Of a stretch of 64,000 nt of DNA, positions 45,001 through 49,939 are shown piece after piece. Every line of letters starts with the position of its first letter. Positions within the stretch are counted from its first letter, which is position 1. The stretch comes from Hymenolepis diminuta (taxonomy: Eukaryota; Platyhelminthes; Cestoda; Cyclophyllidea; Hymenolepididae): positions 1,072,626 through 1,136,625 of the forward strand of contig CAADRB010000020.1 of NCBI GenBank assembly GCA_900708905.1. The letters run 5' to 3'. Below the pieces are notes generated by a model that was not told the origin of the DNA, did not search any database, and was given only the letters and a program-made list of their open reading frames with translations. A program made the position numbers and the translations under genes.

Positions 45001-47185
45001 ACGTGCATCTGCACTTGGGACTGCGCATGTATCGTATGTCATTTAATCAGCCATACCGCTTGTGCTTTTAGTGGTTTTTAGTTACGACCCTTCATTGCTG
45101 ACTGGAGTACACAGCTACTAGGCTAATAAATTACAAATGAATGCAACTAGAGTACTTTTTATGGCATACGATTAGAACTTGGTTGTCCACAGTAACCAGG
45201 ACCGGCTATGACCCAGTGTAGATAAATATGAGAAGTCGTTAAAGAGATTGTATAGTGAATTCTTCTACTTTCATAGAAATATAAACTGACACTGGATTAC
45301 AAAACTGCAAGCCAATACATCCCTTCGCATTTGGGAATCCCTGTAACTCCGGTACACTCCTTTTTAATTGAGCTTTAATTGAGCTTTAATTGAACGGAAT
45401 GTTTCCAGGTACTCAAATCATGAAGACCTTATGAGCAAAACGGTGAAAAGCCGTCCCTTGGACCATGCAGAAATCGTTAGTTTTTATTCAAGATCTCCAA
45501 AACTTTCAATCTGCTTCCCTTTCTTCAGTAAATGGAATATTGAATATTATGCATTCCATGTCCGAATCGTATTCTTCACACAGCCTTTTAAATTAATGGA
45601 TTTAATGTTAGTACTACTAATAACAATAAACAATCCGCATTGGATGAAATAATCAAGTTTAATAAACTGTCAATCTGGCACAGAGTCATAAGCAATAGCG
45701 GGGACTCCATTTTTATCACCATATGGATATACTACTTTTATATATTATAGGAAGTTTTGAGTGGAATTGACAGTTGGAAGGTTCATTGTGGACGACTGCT
45801 TATCTCCAAAACACCGGATGATGGTGATGTGAGGACCGCCCTATCAATTTATTCCGAATCTATGAAGTCCAATGCCCCGTAAGTAACTTATTTGCGATTA
45901 TGGAGCTCATATATTTCTCTCAGTTGACTAAAAAGATAATTGAAAAGATCTCCAAATATATTAGGGCTGATCAACGCGCATTAGATCTCAATTTAAAATA
46001 GTGAAAAATTATTTGACTAGCGTGCTACAGTGGGCTTGAGAAATTTCATTATTATGAACATCTACGATATCTGAATTTACGCCTTTTTAGATGAATAAAT
46101 ATAATTACTTCACTACTTTTCATTGCAGTGTAAGATGTGGGCACCAATTTGACAGGTACTTTGACACTTAGTTGTCATTGGCATAATTTAGGCTGACAAT
46201 ATTGCTGTGTGCCTACAGTTGTTCAGATCTTATCAATTGTGAGGGATGAAGGCAGATGTCCTTTAACTCAACAGTGTTTATTAATTTGGAAAATTCTAAC
46301 GCCTATATGCATGTGGGTTTGGTTATCCAGCGACGAGATTTCGGATATGCACTCCGTACACGGGGTATCATTTCCGTTCAGAGTATAGAAATGTTAGATT
46401 GTTCTCCCCTCCCAGTCTATGTAATTTTGCACTTTGTTTTTATCTTCTAGGAATTGTGAAGGGCTCTTTTGACTGGTGATGGCTTAATTCGCATTTTTGC
46501 ATTTGAATCGCATAGAAATGGTGTTTTTTTACTATAACATGTTGGGTCCTCGTTAAAAATGGGCATGATTACTAACTGGACCATTAAAATATGACATTTC
46601 ATAAAGAATCTGAGAAGGTATATAAGATGATTGAAAGGCAATTCCCTAGGCATTTTTATATAGTTAAGGACTCGTCAAGTTGTCAGTGCAATCATATTAG
46701 GAGAAGCTCTATCGTCGAAGGTGCCAATGTAAGGTGAATAAAATCAACTAAGCCAGTACCCTTTCCAATTGTTCCAATTCACCTACCGCTAGGCATTAAT
46801 GGCCAAATTGACATTCTATCGGGATTTCTTGTTTTATTCTTTTCAGAATCTCAATGGATGACATAATGGCTATCTTGGAGGCATGTTGTGATCAACTCTG
46901 GCTCGAACGAAAATCCGAATCTGGTAAGCGGGTAGCACACACATGTATTTTCTATCTGCTTCTCTTTGAGTCTGTAACCCATCACATCTTTTTTCGCGTT
47001 TAGGTTTTGCATTGCTCTTCGCTCGTGGGAGAGTTCCAGGAGTGAACGTTTTTGAGGTGCTAGCAAGTAATCAGTCCATGTCATCACTTGTTTTTCCTAC
47101 AGACAATCTCCCGGAATTGAATAGTCAGGACGTTCTTCCGCCCTTAGAACTTATTTATAAGCTGCAGAAACTCCTTGAATGTTGA
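1633..47185 (+). CDS. fry: Furry (Fry/FRYL) family protein, 5'-partial, 42 exons
   Basis: This is the overall gene model; the exons are listed separately. Joined exons give one open frame of about 4,276 residues from the window's first exon to TGA at 47183-47185. Similarity to metazoan Furry is colinear: the N-terminal domain lies at residues about 1-640, the middle repeats at about 640-1,990, helical blocks at about 2,280-2,450 and 2,700-2,800, the C-terminal block at about 2,970-3,530, and the tail at about 3,925-4,276. Known family role: giant HEAT/armadillo-like scaffold working with NDR kinases and Mob proteins in cell morphogenesis and at microtubules. The start codon and about 250 N-terminal residues must lie upstream. 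The product is longer than vertebrate FRY (about 3,000 residues) because of low-complexity inserts between conserved blocks. Every exon junction agrees in phase, which strongly supports the model. Confidence 0.93.
1839..2075 (+). CDS. fry: fry exon 2
   Basis: 79 codons, phase 0 on both sides. It contains [26 protein letters not shown] and LKNFVDLLY, among the most conserved Furry segments. The exon happens to begin with ATG, but the protein clearly continues upstream, so this is not taken as the start codon. Donor GTAAGT; the preceding intron is 82 nt. Confidence 0.96.
2158..2309 (+). CDS. fry: fry exon 3
   Basis: Encodes [20 protein letters not shown] then [10 protein letters not shown], matching the family's YPLVTCLLCVSQK...ESLYRLLW block. 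The Trp codon is split by the next intron (phase 2). Donor GTAAGT. The 82-nt intron before it could be misread as coding because exon 2's frame stays open into it. Confidence 0.94.
2865..3021 (+). CDS. fry: fry exon 4
   Basis: Encodes [21 protein letters not shown] and VKIIHFIAQ, closely matching the Furry motif VIRIKCES...LFPKGSR...VKIIQFIAQ. Phase 2 in, phase 0 out; donor GTTCGT. Confidence 0.95.
3092..3175 (+). CDS. fry: fry exon 5
   Basis: 28 codons, [17 protein letters not shown] through FNPE, equivalent to ERLDFAMKEIIFDLL in vertebrate FRY. Phase 0 on both sides, after a 70-nt intron; donor GTAAGT. Confidence 0.95.
4709..4726. repeat. (TA)n microsatellite
   Basis: About nine TA units, read directly from the sequence. 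Confidence 0.9.
4955..5205 (+). repeat. Dispersed repeat family R1, copy 1
   Basis: Shares ordered blocks with 37095-37265 and 49940-50185: a purine-rich stretch with GGCGTCAG and GACAATTCGG (shared with the 49.9-kb copy), GGTTTTGTGT, a GAGTCATTG/GTCAGTCATTG block and CCTATGAGT. Copies are degenerate. No protein homology is recognised, so the class is unknown. Confidence 0.65.
5462..5811 (+). CDS. fry: fry exon 6
   Basis: Begins with [20 protein letters not shown] and GEPPMP, almost identical to the Furry family. A divergent loop of about 45 residues follows, then [19 protein letters not shown]. Phase 0 in, phase 2 out; donor GTGAGT. The exon holds long overlapping ORFs in other frames, which are shadows. 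Confidence 0.95.
6006..6066. repeat. (AC)n(AT)n compound microsatellite
   Basis: Alternating AC units, interrupted once by ATGC, pass directly into about 14 AT units. Confidence 0.95.
6683..6706. repeat. (AG)n microsatellite
   Basis: About twelve uninterrupted AG units. Confidence 0.95.
7523..7731 (+). CDS. fry: fry exon 7
   Basis: Encodes [20 protein letters not shown], then [20 protein letters not shown], matching the family's GERKPKIDLFRTC...IPRL...MSRTDLIELLARL. Phase 2 in, phase 1 out. The donor GTCGGT is weaker than its neighbours. Confidence 0.95.
7803..7915 (+). CDS. fry: fry exon 8
   Basis: Encodes [19 protein letters not shown] and [12 protein letters not shown], aligned to the Furry segment ending LLxQLLTQWK. 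Flanked by 71- and 73-nt introns. Ends at a codon boundary, donor GTATGC. Confidence 0.9.
7989..8327 (+). CDS. fry: fry exon 9
   Basis: Contains [20 protein letters not shown] and [14 protein letters not shown], equivalent to VEGFALVLLCSxxxATRKL...VIDVMDQLSSSILE. The acceptor is an unusual AAG with a weak pyrimidine tract. The upstream CAG at 7937-7939 would put a TAG in frame, so 7989 is preferred. The 3' edge is a GTCAGT donor opening a 75-nt intron. Confidence 0.85.
8403..8559 (+). CDS. fry: fry exon 10
   Basis: Encodes [20 protein letters not shown], aligned to the Furry block around NVDLQWLVEWN. Preceded by CTCTTGTGCAG. Phase 0 in, phase 1 out; donor GTATGT. The preceding 75-nt intron is in frame and stop-free, so exons 9 and 10 could also be read as one. 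Confidence 0.85.
8716..9031 (+). CDS. fry: fry exon 11
   Basis: Basic/Ser-rich opening, then a helical block that includes [15 protein letters not shown] and VFTLIDPK. It aligns to the family's CPTALSYAWPYAFTRL...PLVDPNSP. The acceptor is TTCTAG; the donor GTATGC lies before the apparent in-frame continuation TATGCATAA. Phase 1 in, phase 2 out. Confidence 0.87.
9559..9801 (+). CDS. fry: fry exon 12
   Basis: Encodes [13 protein letters not shown], then [17 protein letters not shown], equivalent to NAKKTST...YVTLWRNYLILCFGVA. Acceptor CCTTGCAG, donor GTTAGT; phase 2 on both sides. Confidence 0.92.
9802..11204 (+). other. fry intron with repeat R2
   Basis: A 1.4-kb intron with one R2 copy near 9975-10190 and otherwise AT-rich sequence with nothing recognised. 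Confidence 0.65.
9975..10190 (+). repeat. Dispersed repeat family R2, copy 1
   Basis: Ordered blocks CCCCAGAAGATC, AGATCACA, TTGACGACAGAGGGAAGTCA and CCGTGTCTCAA recur in degenerate form near 20290-20410, 25080-25200, 44320-44510, 53030-53230 and 53650-53760. No coding capacity or terminal repeat is recognised; it is probably a degraded transposable element. Confidence 0.65.
11205..11612 (+). CDS. fry: fry exon 13
   Basis: Contains [39 protein letters not shown] and [20 protein letters not shown]. These match the family block VPLMR...ALGRTN..FRELVEELHP...RRRRRDILRxQLxRIFELLA. Phase 2 on both sides; donor GTAAGT. Confidence 0.97.
11683..13111 (+). CDS. fry: fry exon 14 (longest exon)
   Basis: 476 codons. 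It starts with [19 protein letters not shown], runs through a Ser/Thr/Val/Gly/Ala-rich insert of about 110 residues, returns to conserved helices ([46 protein letters not shown]), has a second Ser/Asn/Pro-rich insert, and closes with [11 protein letters not shown] and the [14 protein letters not shown] region. Both inserts are absent from vertebrate FRY as I recall it. Ends at GTTAGT before a 74-nt intron; without that splice the frame diverges from the family and stops. Confidence 0.93.
13186..13343 (+). CDS. fry: fry exon 15
   Basis: Encodes [20 protein letters not shown] and [17 protein letters not shown], equivalent to VHQLGCEVVVLLLELNPDQ...IDRCYTGS..LASGCFKAI. The acceptor is the second of two TTCTAG sites 18 nt apart; using the first would place TAG in frame. 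Phase 0 in, phase 2 out. Confidence 0.95.
13420..13549 (+). CDS. fry: fry exon 16
   Basis: Encodes [20 protein letters not shown] and [13 protein letters not shown], matching the helical pair DIVTLLNLVLFKASDxNREIYE..MQLLQILE. Preceded by a 76-nt intron; donor GTGAGT, phase 0 out. Confidence 0.92.
13550..14936 (+). other. fry intron
   Basis: A 1.4-kb intron, AT-rich with pyrimidine-rich patches, in which no coding block and no member of the named repeat families is recognised. Confidence 0.6.
14937..15153 (+). CDS. fry: fry exon 17
   Basis: Divergent start, then [18 protein letters not shown] and [10 protein letters not shown], aligned to the family's LSCELARMYPELTLPLFSE. Acceptor TTTTTCTAG, donor GTATAT; phase 0 in, phase 1 out. 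Confidence 0.88.
15229..16088 (+). CDS. fry: fry exon 18
   Basis: Opens with [18 protein letters not shown], equal to the Furry signature LxYLLPWxxNIELVD. An acidic, Ser-rich insert of about 150 residues follows (15340-15870). The conserved [19 protein letters not shown] (family GWGSPEATSLVLNNLMYMT) and [16 protein letters not shown] then resume. Ends in GTAATA before a 71-nt intron. Confidence 0.95.
16160..16398 (+). CDS. fry: fry exon 19
   Basis: Encodes [20 protein letters not shown] and LMTELQTID, equal to VKKVxxYLxRxxTxxxLEELxxELQxTDP, then [14 protein letters not shown], matching NPPFYRxTSSxK. Donor GTAAGT, phase 2 out. Confidence 0.94.
17183..17456 (+). CDS. fry: fry exon 20 (Ser/Thr/Pro-rich linker)
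   Basis: 91 residues of Thr/Ser/Pro-rich sequence followed by a short basic segment ([10 protein letters not shown]). No clear vertebrate counterpart. Support is splice phase (2 in, 0 out), CTCTTGCAG acceptor and an open frame. Donor GTTGTT is weak. Confidence 0.8.
18277..19201 (+). CDS. fry: fry exon 21
   Basis: Acidic start, a poly-Gly run (18590-18612), then an Arg-rich polybasic tract (about 18784-18885). The conserved block [33 protein letters not shown] and [12 protein letters not shown] follows, equal to the family's LPFPPxGGCWSPLVDY...IAVILLTDL...LHLLLHAIFIG. Donor GTGAGT, phase 1 out. Confidence 0.92.
19790..19995 (+). CDS. fry: fry exon 22
   Basis: Encodes [20 protein letters not shown], matching FDHCHPEVYEHCKRLLLHLL, so the join to exon 21 is certain. 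Continues with [15 protein letters not shown]. Phase 1 in, phase 0 out; donor GTAAGA. Confidence 0.94.
19996..21657 (+). other. fry intron with R2 and R4 repeats
   Basis: A 1.7-kb intron holding an R2 fragment (about 20290-20410) and an R4 copy (about 20580-20880). No conserved coding block is seen. Confidence 0.65.
20580..20880 (+). repeat. Dispersed repeat family R4, copy 1
   Basis: Shares ATCTTAGAGACAAGGCAA, a GTCTTGCCACAATGGCTACT block and GGCGAGGTTACTAG in the same order with 35105-35380 (CTTGCAGACAAGGCAA, GGCGAGGTTGCTAG). It shares the latter blocks in weaker form with 50690-50900. Class unknown. Confidence 0.65.
21658..22723 (+). CDS. fry: fry exon 23
   Basis: 355 codons. A Ser/Thr/Pro-rich linker is followed by [20 protein letters not shown], the [14 protein letters not shown] segment, and the strongly conserved [34 protein letters not shown] and [17 protein letters not shown]. 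The last three match SRHYAGRSFQIFRALK...LSDVLSRLVETVGD..ED.AQGFVIELLLTLESAID. Phase 0 in, phase 1 out; donor GTGAGA. Confidence 0.96.
22724..24422 (+). other. fry intron
   Basis: A 1.7-kb AT-rich intron with a spurious antisense ORF and no recognised coding or structured element. Confidence 0.6.
24423..24885 (+). CDS. fry: fry exon 24
   Basis: Ser/Pro-rich, with [13 protein letters not shown] and [14 protein letters not shown] recalling the family's Ser-rich SLARTRSLSSL region. The RRGSSSS run fits basophilic-kinase sites, by inference. A 146-codon antisense ORF overlaps it and is treated as a shadow. Phase 1 in, phase 2 out; donor GTGAGT. Confidence 0.88.
25080..25200 (+). repeat. Dispersed repeat family R2, fragment
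   Basis: Contains AATTGACGACAGGAAGAAG and TCGCCATGTCTGAAA, degenerate versions of the R2 blocks seen at 10080-10120 and 53689-53740. Confidence 0.55.
25597..26443 (+). CDS. fry: fry exon 25
   Basis: Contains [20 protein letters not shown], equal to [20 protein letters not shown], one of the best-conserved Furry motifs. Also [21 protein letters not shown] and [13 protein letters not shown], matching QSKLKWTNFPGLQQLFLKGF...VSKHTLVDP. Acceptor TTTAAG, donor GTGGGT; phase 2 in, phase 0 out. Confidence 0.96.
26518..26709 (+). CDS. fry: fry exon 26
   Basis: 64 codons including [18 protein letters not shown] and [13 protein letters not shown], equal to [32 protein letters not shown]. Preceded by a 74-nt intron. 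The donor GTAATT departs from consensus at +5. Confidence 0.95.
26710..28243 (+). other. fry intron
   Basis: A 1.5-kb intron, AT-rich, with a pyrimidine-rich stretch near 27740-27850. No coding block recognised. Confidence 0.6.
28244..28387 (+). CDS. fry: fry exon 27
   Basis: 48 codons, [20 protein letters not shown] through TSTSERFVN. The longest ORF here is in another frame; this frame is chosen by phase from exon 26 and by fit to the family helix before KFVQSPYWKEAL. Choosing GTAATT as donor, rather than GTTTGT ten bases earlier, is what keeps exon 28 in phase. Confidence 0.85.
29201..29668 (+). CDS. fry: fry exon 28
   Basis: Starts [20 protein letters not shown], matching SPYWKEALNILKLVVSRSAS. 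An Ala-rich linker, [19 protein letters not shown] (family GKTLDFHFDISETPII) and a closing WKTPWNRQ (family SWKRPQLSQ) follow. Phase 0 on both sides; donor GTTTGC is weak. Confidence 0.94.
29669..30719 (+). other. fry intron with SINE-like element
   Basis: About 1 kb. A TA-rich microsatellite (29680-29708) directly follows the exon, and a tRNA-like element lies near 29885-30010 on the minus strand. Confidence 0.65.
29885..30010 (-). mobile_element. Candidate tRNA-derived SINE, copy A
   Basis: On the minus strand, the complement of 29976-29993 reads TGGCGTAATGGCTAATGC, fitting a pol III A box. The complement of 29939-29956 reads GGTCACGGATTTGATGCC, a decayed B box at tRNA-like spacing. Related copies are near 2700-2765, 19665-19715, 34530-34625, 41330-41375 and 54280-54365. 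A tRNA remnant is possible, but the multiple degenerate copies favour a SINE. Confidence 0.6.
30720..30803 (+). CDS. fry: fry exon 29
   Basis: 28 codons, [20 protein letters not shown] then PRSPS, aligned to RTREKLMNVLSLCG...PKNPS in FRY. It is short, but homology, CATTTTTAG acceptor and GTGAGT donor support it. Phase 0 on both sides. Confidence 0.92.
30913..30930 (+). CDS. fry: fry exon 30, 18-nt microexon
   Basis: NSSRQK, flanked by TCTCTTCCCCAG and a perfect GTAAGT. Symmetric (phase 0 on both sides), so it can be included or skipped without shifting the frame. It lies where vertebrate FRY goes directly from PKNPS to VVFSS. Confidence 0.75.
30931..33950 (+). other. Long fry intron (3 kb)
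   Basis: The longest intron of the gene. It contains an R3 copy near 33150-33370. A good acceptor at 32868-32869 is followed by a 21-nt stop-free block but only a weak donor. Otherwise nothing is recognised. Confidence 0.6.
33150..33370 (+). repeat. Dispersed repeat family R3, copy 1
   Basis: Purine-rich block, TGTGTATGTTCATGGTGG-like centre, ATATAGGGTGACA and GAAATCAGGCC, recurring in the same order at 40735-40990. Class unknown. Confidence 0.6.
33951..34044 (+). CDS. fry: fry exon 31
   Basis: Encodes [20 protein letters not shown], with [10 protein letters not shown] equal to the family's VVFSSNEDLE. CCTTTTTAG acceptor, GTTAGT donor, phase 0 in, phase 1 out. Confidence 0.9.
34530..34625 (-). 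mobile_element. Candidate tRNA-derived SINE, copy C
   Basis: The + strand reads GTGCGCCAAAAGCTGAACTCATGACC, split as GTGCGCC and GAACTCATGACC. This parallels GTGCGCC...AATCAAACTCGTGACC at 54291-54319, in the same orientation as copy A. Confidence 0.5.
35105..35380 (+). repeat. Dispersed repeat family R4, copy 2
   Basis: Contains CTTGCAGACAAGGCAA and, about 200 bases later, GGCGAGGTTGCTAGCTC, colinear with 20580-20880. Confidence 0.65.
35559..35576 (+). CDS. fry: Candidate 18-nt fry microexon (31b)
   Basis: Bounded by TTGGTTTTACAG and a perfect GTAAGT. Phase 1 in and out, exactly matching exons 31 and 32, and would add six residues (about APNHWR). No conservation is available to test it; support is the splice sites and phase alone. 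Confidence 0.5.
36741..36862 (+). CDS. fry: fry exon 32
   Basis: Encodes [18 protein letters not shown] and LPDQNW, aligned to the acidic FGVFKDFDFLDVELEDAE...DNFNW of FRY. Acceptor TTTTTCTTAG, donor GTAAGT; phase 1 in, phase 0 out. Confidence 0.92.
37095..37265 (+). repeat. Dispersed repeat family R1, copy 2
   Basis: Contains CTTTTGTGAGTCGTTATTTG and AGCAAACCTATGAGTCA, colinear with 4955-5205 and 49940-50185. Confidence 0.6.
37855..38356 (+). CDS. fry: fry exon 33
   Basis: Starts [16 protein letters not shown], recalling NWGVRRRSLDSI, then a Gln-rich run (QQPQQQQQ, 37936-37965), an acidic segment and a Ser/Pro-rich tail. The first third lies in a frame not reported as a long ORF. Donor GTTAGT falls one base before an apparent in-frame TAG. 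Phase 0 in, phase 1 out. Confidence 0.88.
38429..38874 (+). CDS. fry: fry exon 34
   Basis: Joined through a 72-nt intron. Low-complexity: basic (CSRRRRQDL), two Gln runs (38574-38588 and 38688-38703), Ser-rich and [14 protein letters not shown]. No clear vertebrate counterpart; phase 1 in, phase 0 out; donor GTGAGT. Confidence 0.87.
38875..39888 (+). other. fry intron
   Basis: 1.0 kb, starts with ATT-rich simple sequence; nothing recognised. Confidence 0.6.
39889..40153 (+). CDS. fry: fry exon 35
   Basis: Encodes [17 protein letters not shown] and [20 protein letters not shown], aligned to EEEAWRCHVNQML...FTFHVFSRLFQTIQRKFGE, the start of the conserved C-terminal tail. Acceptor TCAATTTAG, donor GTAAGG; phase 0 in, phase 1 out. 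Confidence 0.9.
40154..41963 (+). other. fry intron with repeat R3
   Basis: 1.8 kb; an R3 copy lies at about 40735-40990 and a short SINE-like fragment near 41330-41375. A C-rich run is at about 41508-41521. No coding block recognised. Confidence 0.6.
40735..40990 (+). repeat. Dispersed repeat family R3, copy 2
   Basis: Contains GGGGGGTGGAGGGATTGATG, GGGCTGTTCATATAAGG and GAAATCAGGCC, in the same order as the copy at 33150-33370. Confidence 0.6.
41964..42043 (+). CDS. fry: fry exon 36
   Basis: Encodes [20 protein letters not shown], aligned near CSECPTVFVDAE of FRY. Two in-phase donors are possible: GTACGA (end 42028) or GTAATT (end 42043); the longer is given with uncertainty. Acceptor ACCTTTAG, phase 1 in. 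Confidence 0.72.
42132..42224 (+). CDS. fry: fry exon 37
   Basis: 31 codons, [20 protein letters not shown] then [11 protein letters not shown], aligned to LKFGVLELQEHLDTYNVKRE. Short flanking introns; donor GTCAGT. Confidence 0.82.
42301..42336 (+). CDS. fry: fry exon 38, 36-nt exon
   Basis: [12 protein letters not shown], bounded by CCATTTGTAG and GTTTGT. Symmetric (phase 0), so optional inclusion is possible. Confidence 0.7.
42495..42536. other. Assembly gap (42 N)
   Basis: Run of N in the intron between exons 38 and 39. No coding sequence appears to be lost, as phases on both sides agree. Confidence 0.99.
42587..42784 (+). CDS. fry: fry exon 39
   Basis: 66 codons including [19 protein letters not shown] and [13 protein letters not shown]. 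It aligns to the FRY helical stretch ELELCRRLYKLHFQLLLLFQ and is predicted helical. Acceptor CTCTTGCAG, donor GTAGGC, phase 0. Confidence 0.88.
44031..44087 (+). CDS. fry: Candidate 57-nt fry exon (39b)
   Basis: Nineteen stop-free codons ([19 protein letters not shown]) after the strong acceptor CCGTCTTCTTATTTTAAG, with donor GTACGA. Phase 0 on both sides, fitting exons 39 and 40. No homology supports it; it may be an alternative exon or chance. Confidence 0.45.
44320..44510 (+). repeat. Dispersed repeat family R2, copy
   Basis: Contains GACCCCGAAGATCCCAG, ACTAGATCACATCTTAG and GATGATAGAGGAGGTCAAT, colinear with 9975-10190 and 53030-53230. Confidence 0.65.
44980..44994. repeat. (AC)n microsatellite
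   Basis: About seven AC units. Confidence 0.9.
45364..45394. repeat. 11-bp tandem repeat
   Basis: Unit TTAATTGAGCT repeated nearly three times. Confidence 0.9.
45751..45878 (+). CDS. fry: fry exon 40
   Basis: Encodes [20 protein letters not shown] and [13 protein letters not shown], in the position of the FRY C-terminal segment AVAQVKAFRSLWPSDIFG. Acceptor TATTATAG, donor GTAAGT; phase 0 in, phase 2 out. Confidence 0.82.
46847..46923 (+). CDS. fry: fry exon 41
   Basis: Encodes [18 protein letters not shown]. Acceptor TTCTTTTCAG, donor GTAAGC; phase 2 in, phase 1 out. Similarity to FRY is weak here and rests mainly on phase and position. Confidence 0.82.
47004..47185 (+). CDS. fry: fry exon 42, terminal with stop
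   Basis: Encodes [18 protein letters not shown] and ends [17 protein letters not shown], resembling the end of FRY (YKLMELNLEIRESLRMVQ). TGA is at 47183-47185. Reached through an 80-nt intron, phase 1 in. Confidence 0.87.
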
Positions 47186-47267
47186 ATAAACCTTCTCCGT
47201 TCGTCCTCCTCCGATATAAGAGTATTTACTGTTTTGATCCTAAGATTTGATGTGTGAAGTAATTAAA
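47185..47267 (+). terminator. fry 3' end, candidate poly(A) signals
   Basis: AATAAA at 47185-47190 overlaps the last base of the stop codon; ATTAAA at 47262-47267 lies 77 nt downstream and would give a normal short 3' UTR. Which is used cannot be told from sequence. Confidence 0.45.
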
Positions 47268-49319
47268 TACGAAAAATGTTTGTTATGATGTCTGTGCTTC
47301 TCGAAGCATAATTCTCGATTTGTCACAAAATTATTGCAAACTTGTGTAATAATTTGATTAATCGTATGAGCACTTATGTATGTACTATATTGCCTTTCCC
47401 ACAAGGTAAGGAGGACATGGTGACTAGATAGTGTACTGTAGATTTATTGAAATTGTTATTACCCATAGTAATAAAAAATTTTACTATTATTAATTGCGGG
47501 AAACAGCTGACATCGAATGATTGTAAATCTAACAAATGATAACGAGTGGGGATCAAAAGGTTATAGAGAACAACGTCCAGGTAATAAAGATTCTTACTCC
47601 ATTTGATGTTTGCACTCGAGGTGTACACCATTTACTAGATGGGTATTTGACGTTCCAAAATGCAAATTTCAAGATTCATCCTCTGGATGGCAGCAAATGT
47701 TTGCCTGCGATGTTCAGTGCTTACTGACCGGTATTATTTAATCAAGACTTGTCGATTACGTCGCCTTAATATATTATTTCCTCCCATAACACAGACGAGA
47801 TAGGTAAAAATTTTAATTTAGCAGATTATCATAACACAAACACAGATGGGAAATAGGACCACTGCGGTGTTGTTTTAATTATGTCAAATTATTTATGACA
47901 AGTTAAATAATTAGTAAATTGATCTGTAGTTTTATTCACACTGATTGTTGGGAATGGAAAATCGGATCCGATAAGGCCTATGTGCAATCCCGTTAGACAT
48001 CGATACGTACATGACGGTATCAAATACCACCTAAGTGGGATGTACTTCTGTGACTATTCCAATTAATGTCAGGAAACCCTAATCATATGCTGCATCAAAA
48101 TTCAAGTTTGAAGCAAAAATATCTAAATTGCAATTTGGGTTAATTTTACTTTAAACTTTCCATTTCGTGAAATTTTTGAGGGTATCCAATTGAAGGTTAA
48201 CTTTAAATGTAAATGGGTAGAACTGTCGCAGATGCCGGTTTTCAAAGTTGAGATTTGCAATCCTTAACATTTACATTTAACATCTCACATCCAGAATACA
48301 GCTCATATTCATCTGTAGAAATTGTGAACCCGAAATGACCAAGACCAAAAGATTGGCTGATGGTGAAATTCCCGTAATTAGAGTTACAGAGCCGTTGGCC
48401 AAATATTTTATCTTCTAGTTGATGCTGGTTTACAATATTTTACCCGGCAGAGTTTATCGAGAAGTTATGTGGACAGAATTAGAAAAAAGTGACATCTGTA
48501 TTTAAGTACAAATATCTCTAATGGGAACGATTCTAATGTAATTACTTCAATAATAATTGTATTTAGTAATATTTAGACAGCCTAAATTGAATTTATGCAA
48601 GAATTCGATTTCAGTAATACCACATTGGCCCCCAACTGCTCCCTCCTTTCTGATTCTCGATTCCACTTTTACTGAATTATATCTTTATTGATATTTAATT
48701 CGATTGTAAACGTAGGGGGCATACAATCACTTTAGCAACCTTGGAACTTAGTCACTTCCATTTATTGATTTAAATCAGTTTTCTACCTCCCCCAATGCGC
48801 TCTGTATGTGGACCCGTCCCTCGATATTCCTCTCTGTTCTCTTCCCGATAAAGCATTCTGTCTGTTTCCTTTTTATCTTATGGTAATGCAATCCACAAAG
48901 TTTGCAAGGACAACAGCCTAACTAGTGTTCTGCCTACTAAGCTGATAATTTATTAATTTGACACCACTTATGGTCCTGATTTAGATCAATTGAATATTAC
49001 ATTTGTTTTAGGTTAACTGATACATCTGAGTGTTTTTTGGTGTAAATCTGTATGTCCAGTCCAGCAGCAGTCTTGCCTCCCGAGCTGTTAGATTAACACT
49101 TTTTATCTAGTCTATTTGATCAAAGGAAAAATGATCAATTAACGTTTATACTAAAATTTTGTTTGGTCAATGCACATTTGTTAGTGTAAGTTTAATAAGG
49201 TGGGAATAAAATTCAACTATCCCAGTCTTCCATCCAGCATTAAAGAAATTTATTAAACTGAGCAATGTTTTAGATGCCCATGGAAGTCTCATCTATCTAC
49301 TCATGACTGTAAGGTGGCA

Positions 49320-49450
49320 TCAACAATCATTCAGTTCAACCAAGCAGTCAGCAAGCTCGGAATATTAAGGACATGAACCCACTCAGGAATCTAAGGATCA
49401 GATAATGAAGCATGGCATTTTAAGCATCTGGATGTTACACAATGAATCAT
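49320..49450 (+). repeat. Dispersed repeat family R5, copy
   Basis: Shares CAGCAAGCTCGGAATATTAA, GGACATGA and GATCAGATAATGAAG with 51300-51480, 58430-58570, 60340-60640 and 63090-63260. Confidence 0.65.
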
Positions 49451-49939
49451 CCCTTATTAGAAGGTTGGTAACTCAATGTATGCAAATTTCTAATAAAGTA
49501 GAACTCCTGACATTCCGACTTTATATACTTCTATTCCTACCATCCCATTTTATTTCTTACTGCACTACTTTTCTACTTCGCCTGTCCAGATGTTATTTCA
49601 TGATTAAAATTCGTTAAAATTTTGTTTACAACTACATATGAAGTAAAACGAATTCAGTATCGAAATTTTTACATTCCTCAGGATCTTGAGTTGCTACTTT
49701 GCCTTTATGATTTACATGACTTGAGATATTTAAAGAGAGCATAGTGAGGAAAGCGACTTGTGGAAAATTGTTCTGAATGTTGATTCTAAAGTAGTTATAA
49801 TCTGTTAGTAAAGCTACCTTAAGTGTCTAACCCAGTAGACTAGGTGTTCCCTCTAAGAATTTATAGTCTTTTTAAGGCTAACAGGAAGCGAAAGTCTTTA
49901 ACAAGTGAAAATCTCGAAAATTGGCTTGGCTAATTGAAA

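Larger units (their letters stand above)
42785..45750 (+). other. Long fry intron(s)
   Basis: 3 kb containing a candidate 57-nt exon (44031-44087), an R2 copy (about 44320-44510), an AC microsatellite and an 11-bp tandem repeat. Confidence 0.6.
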
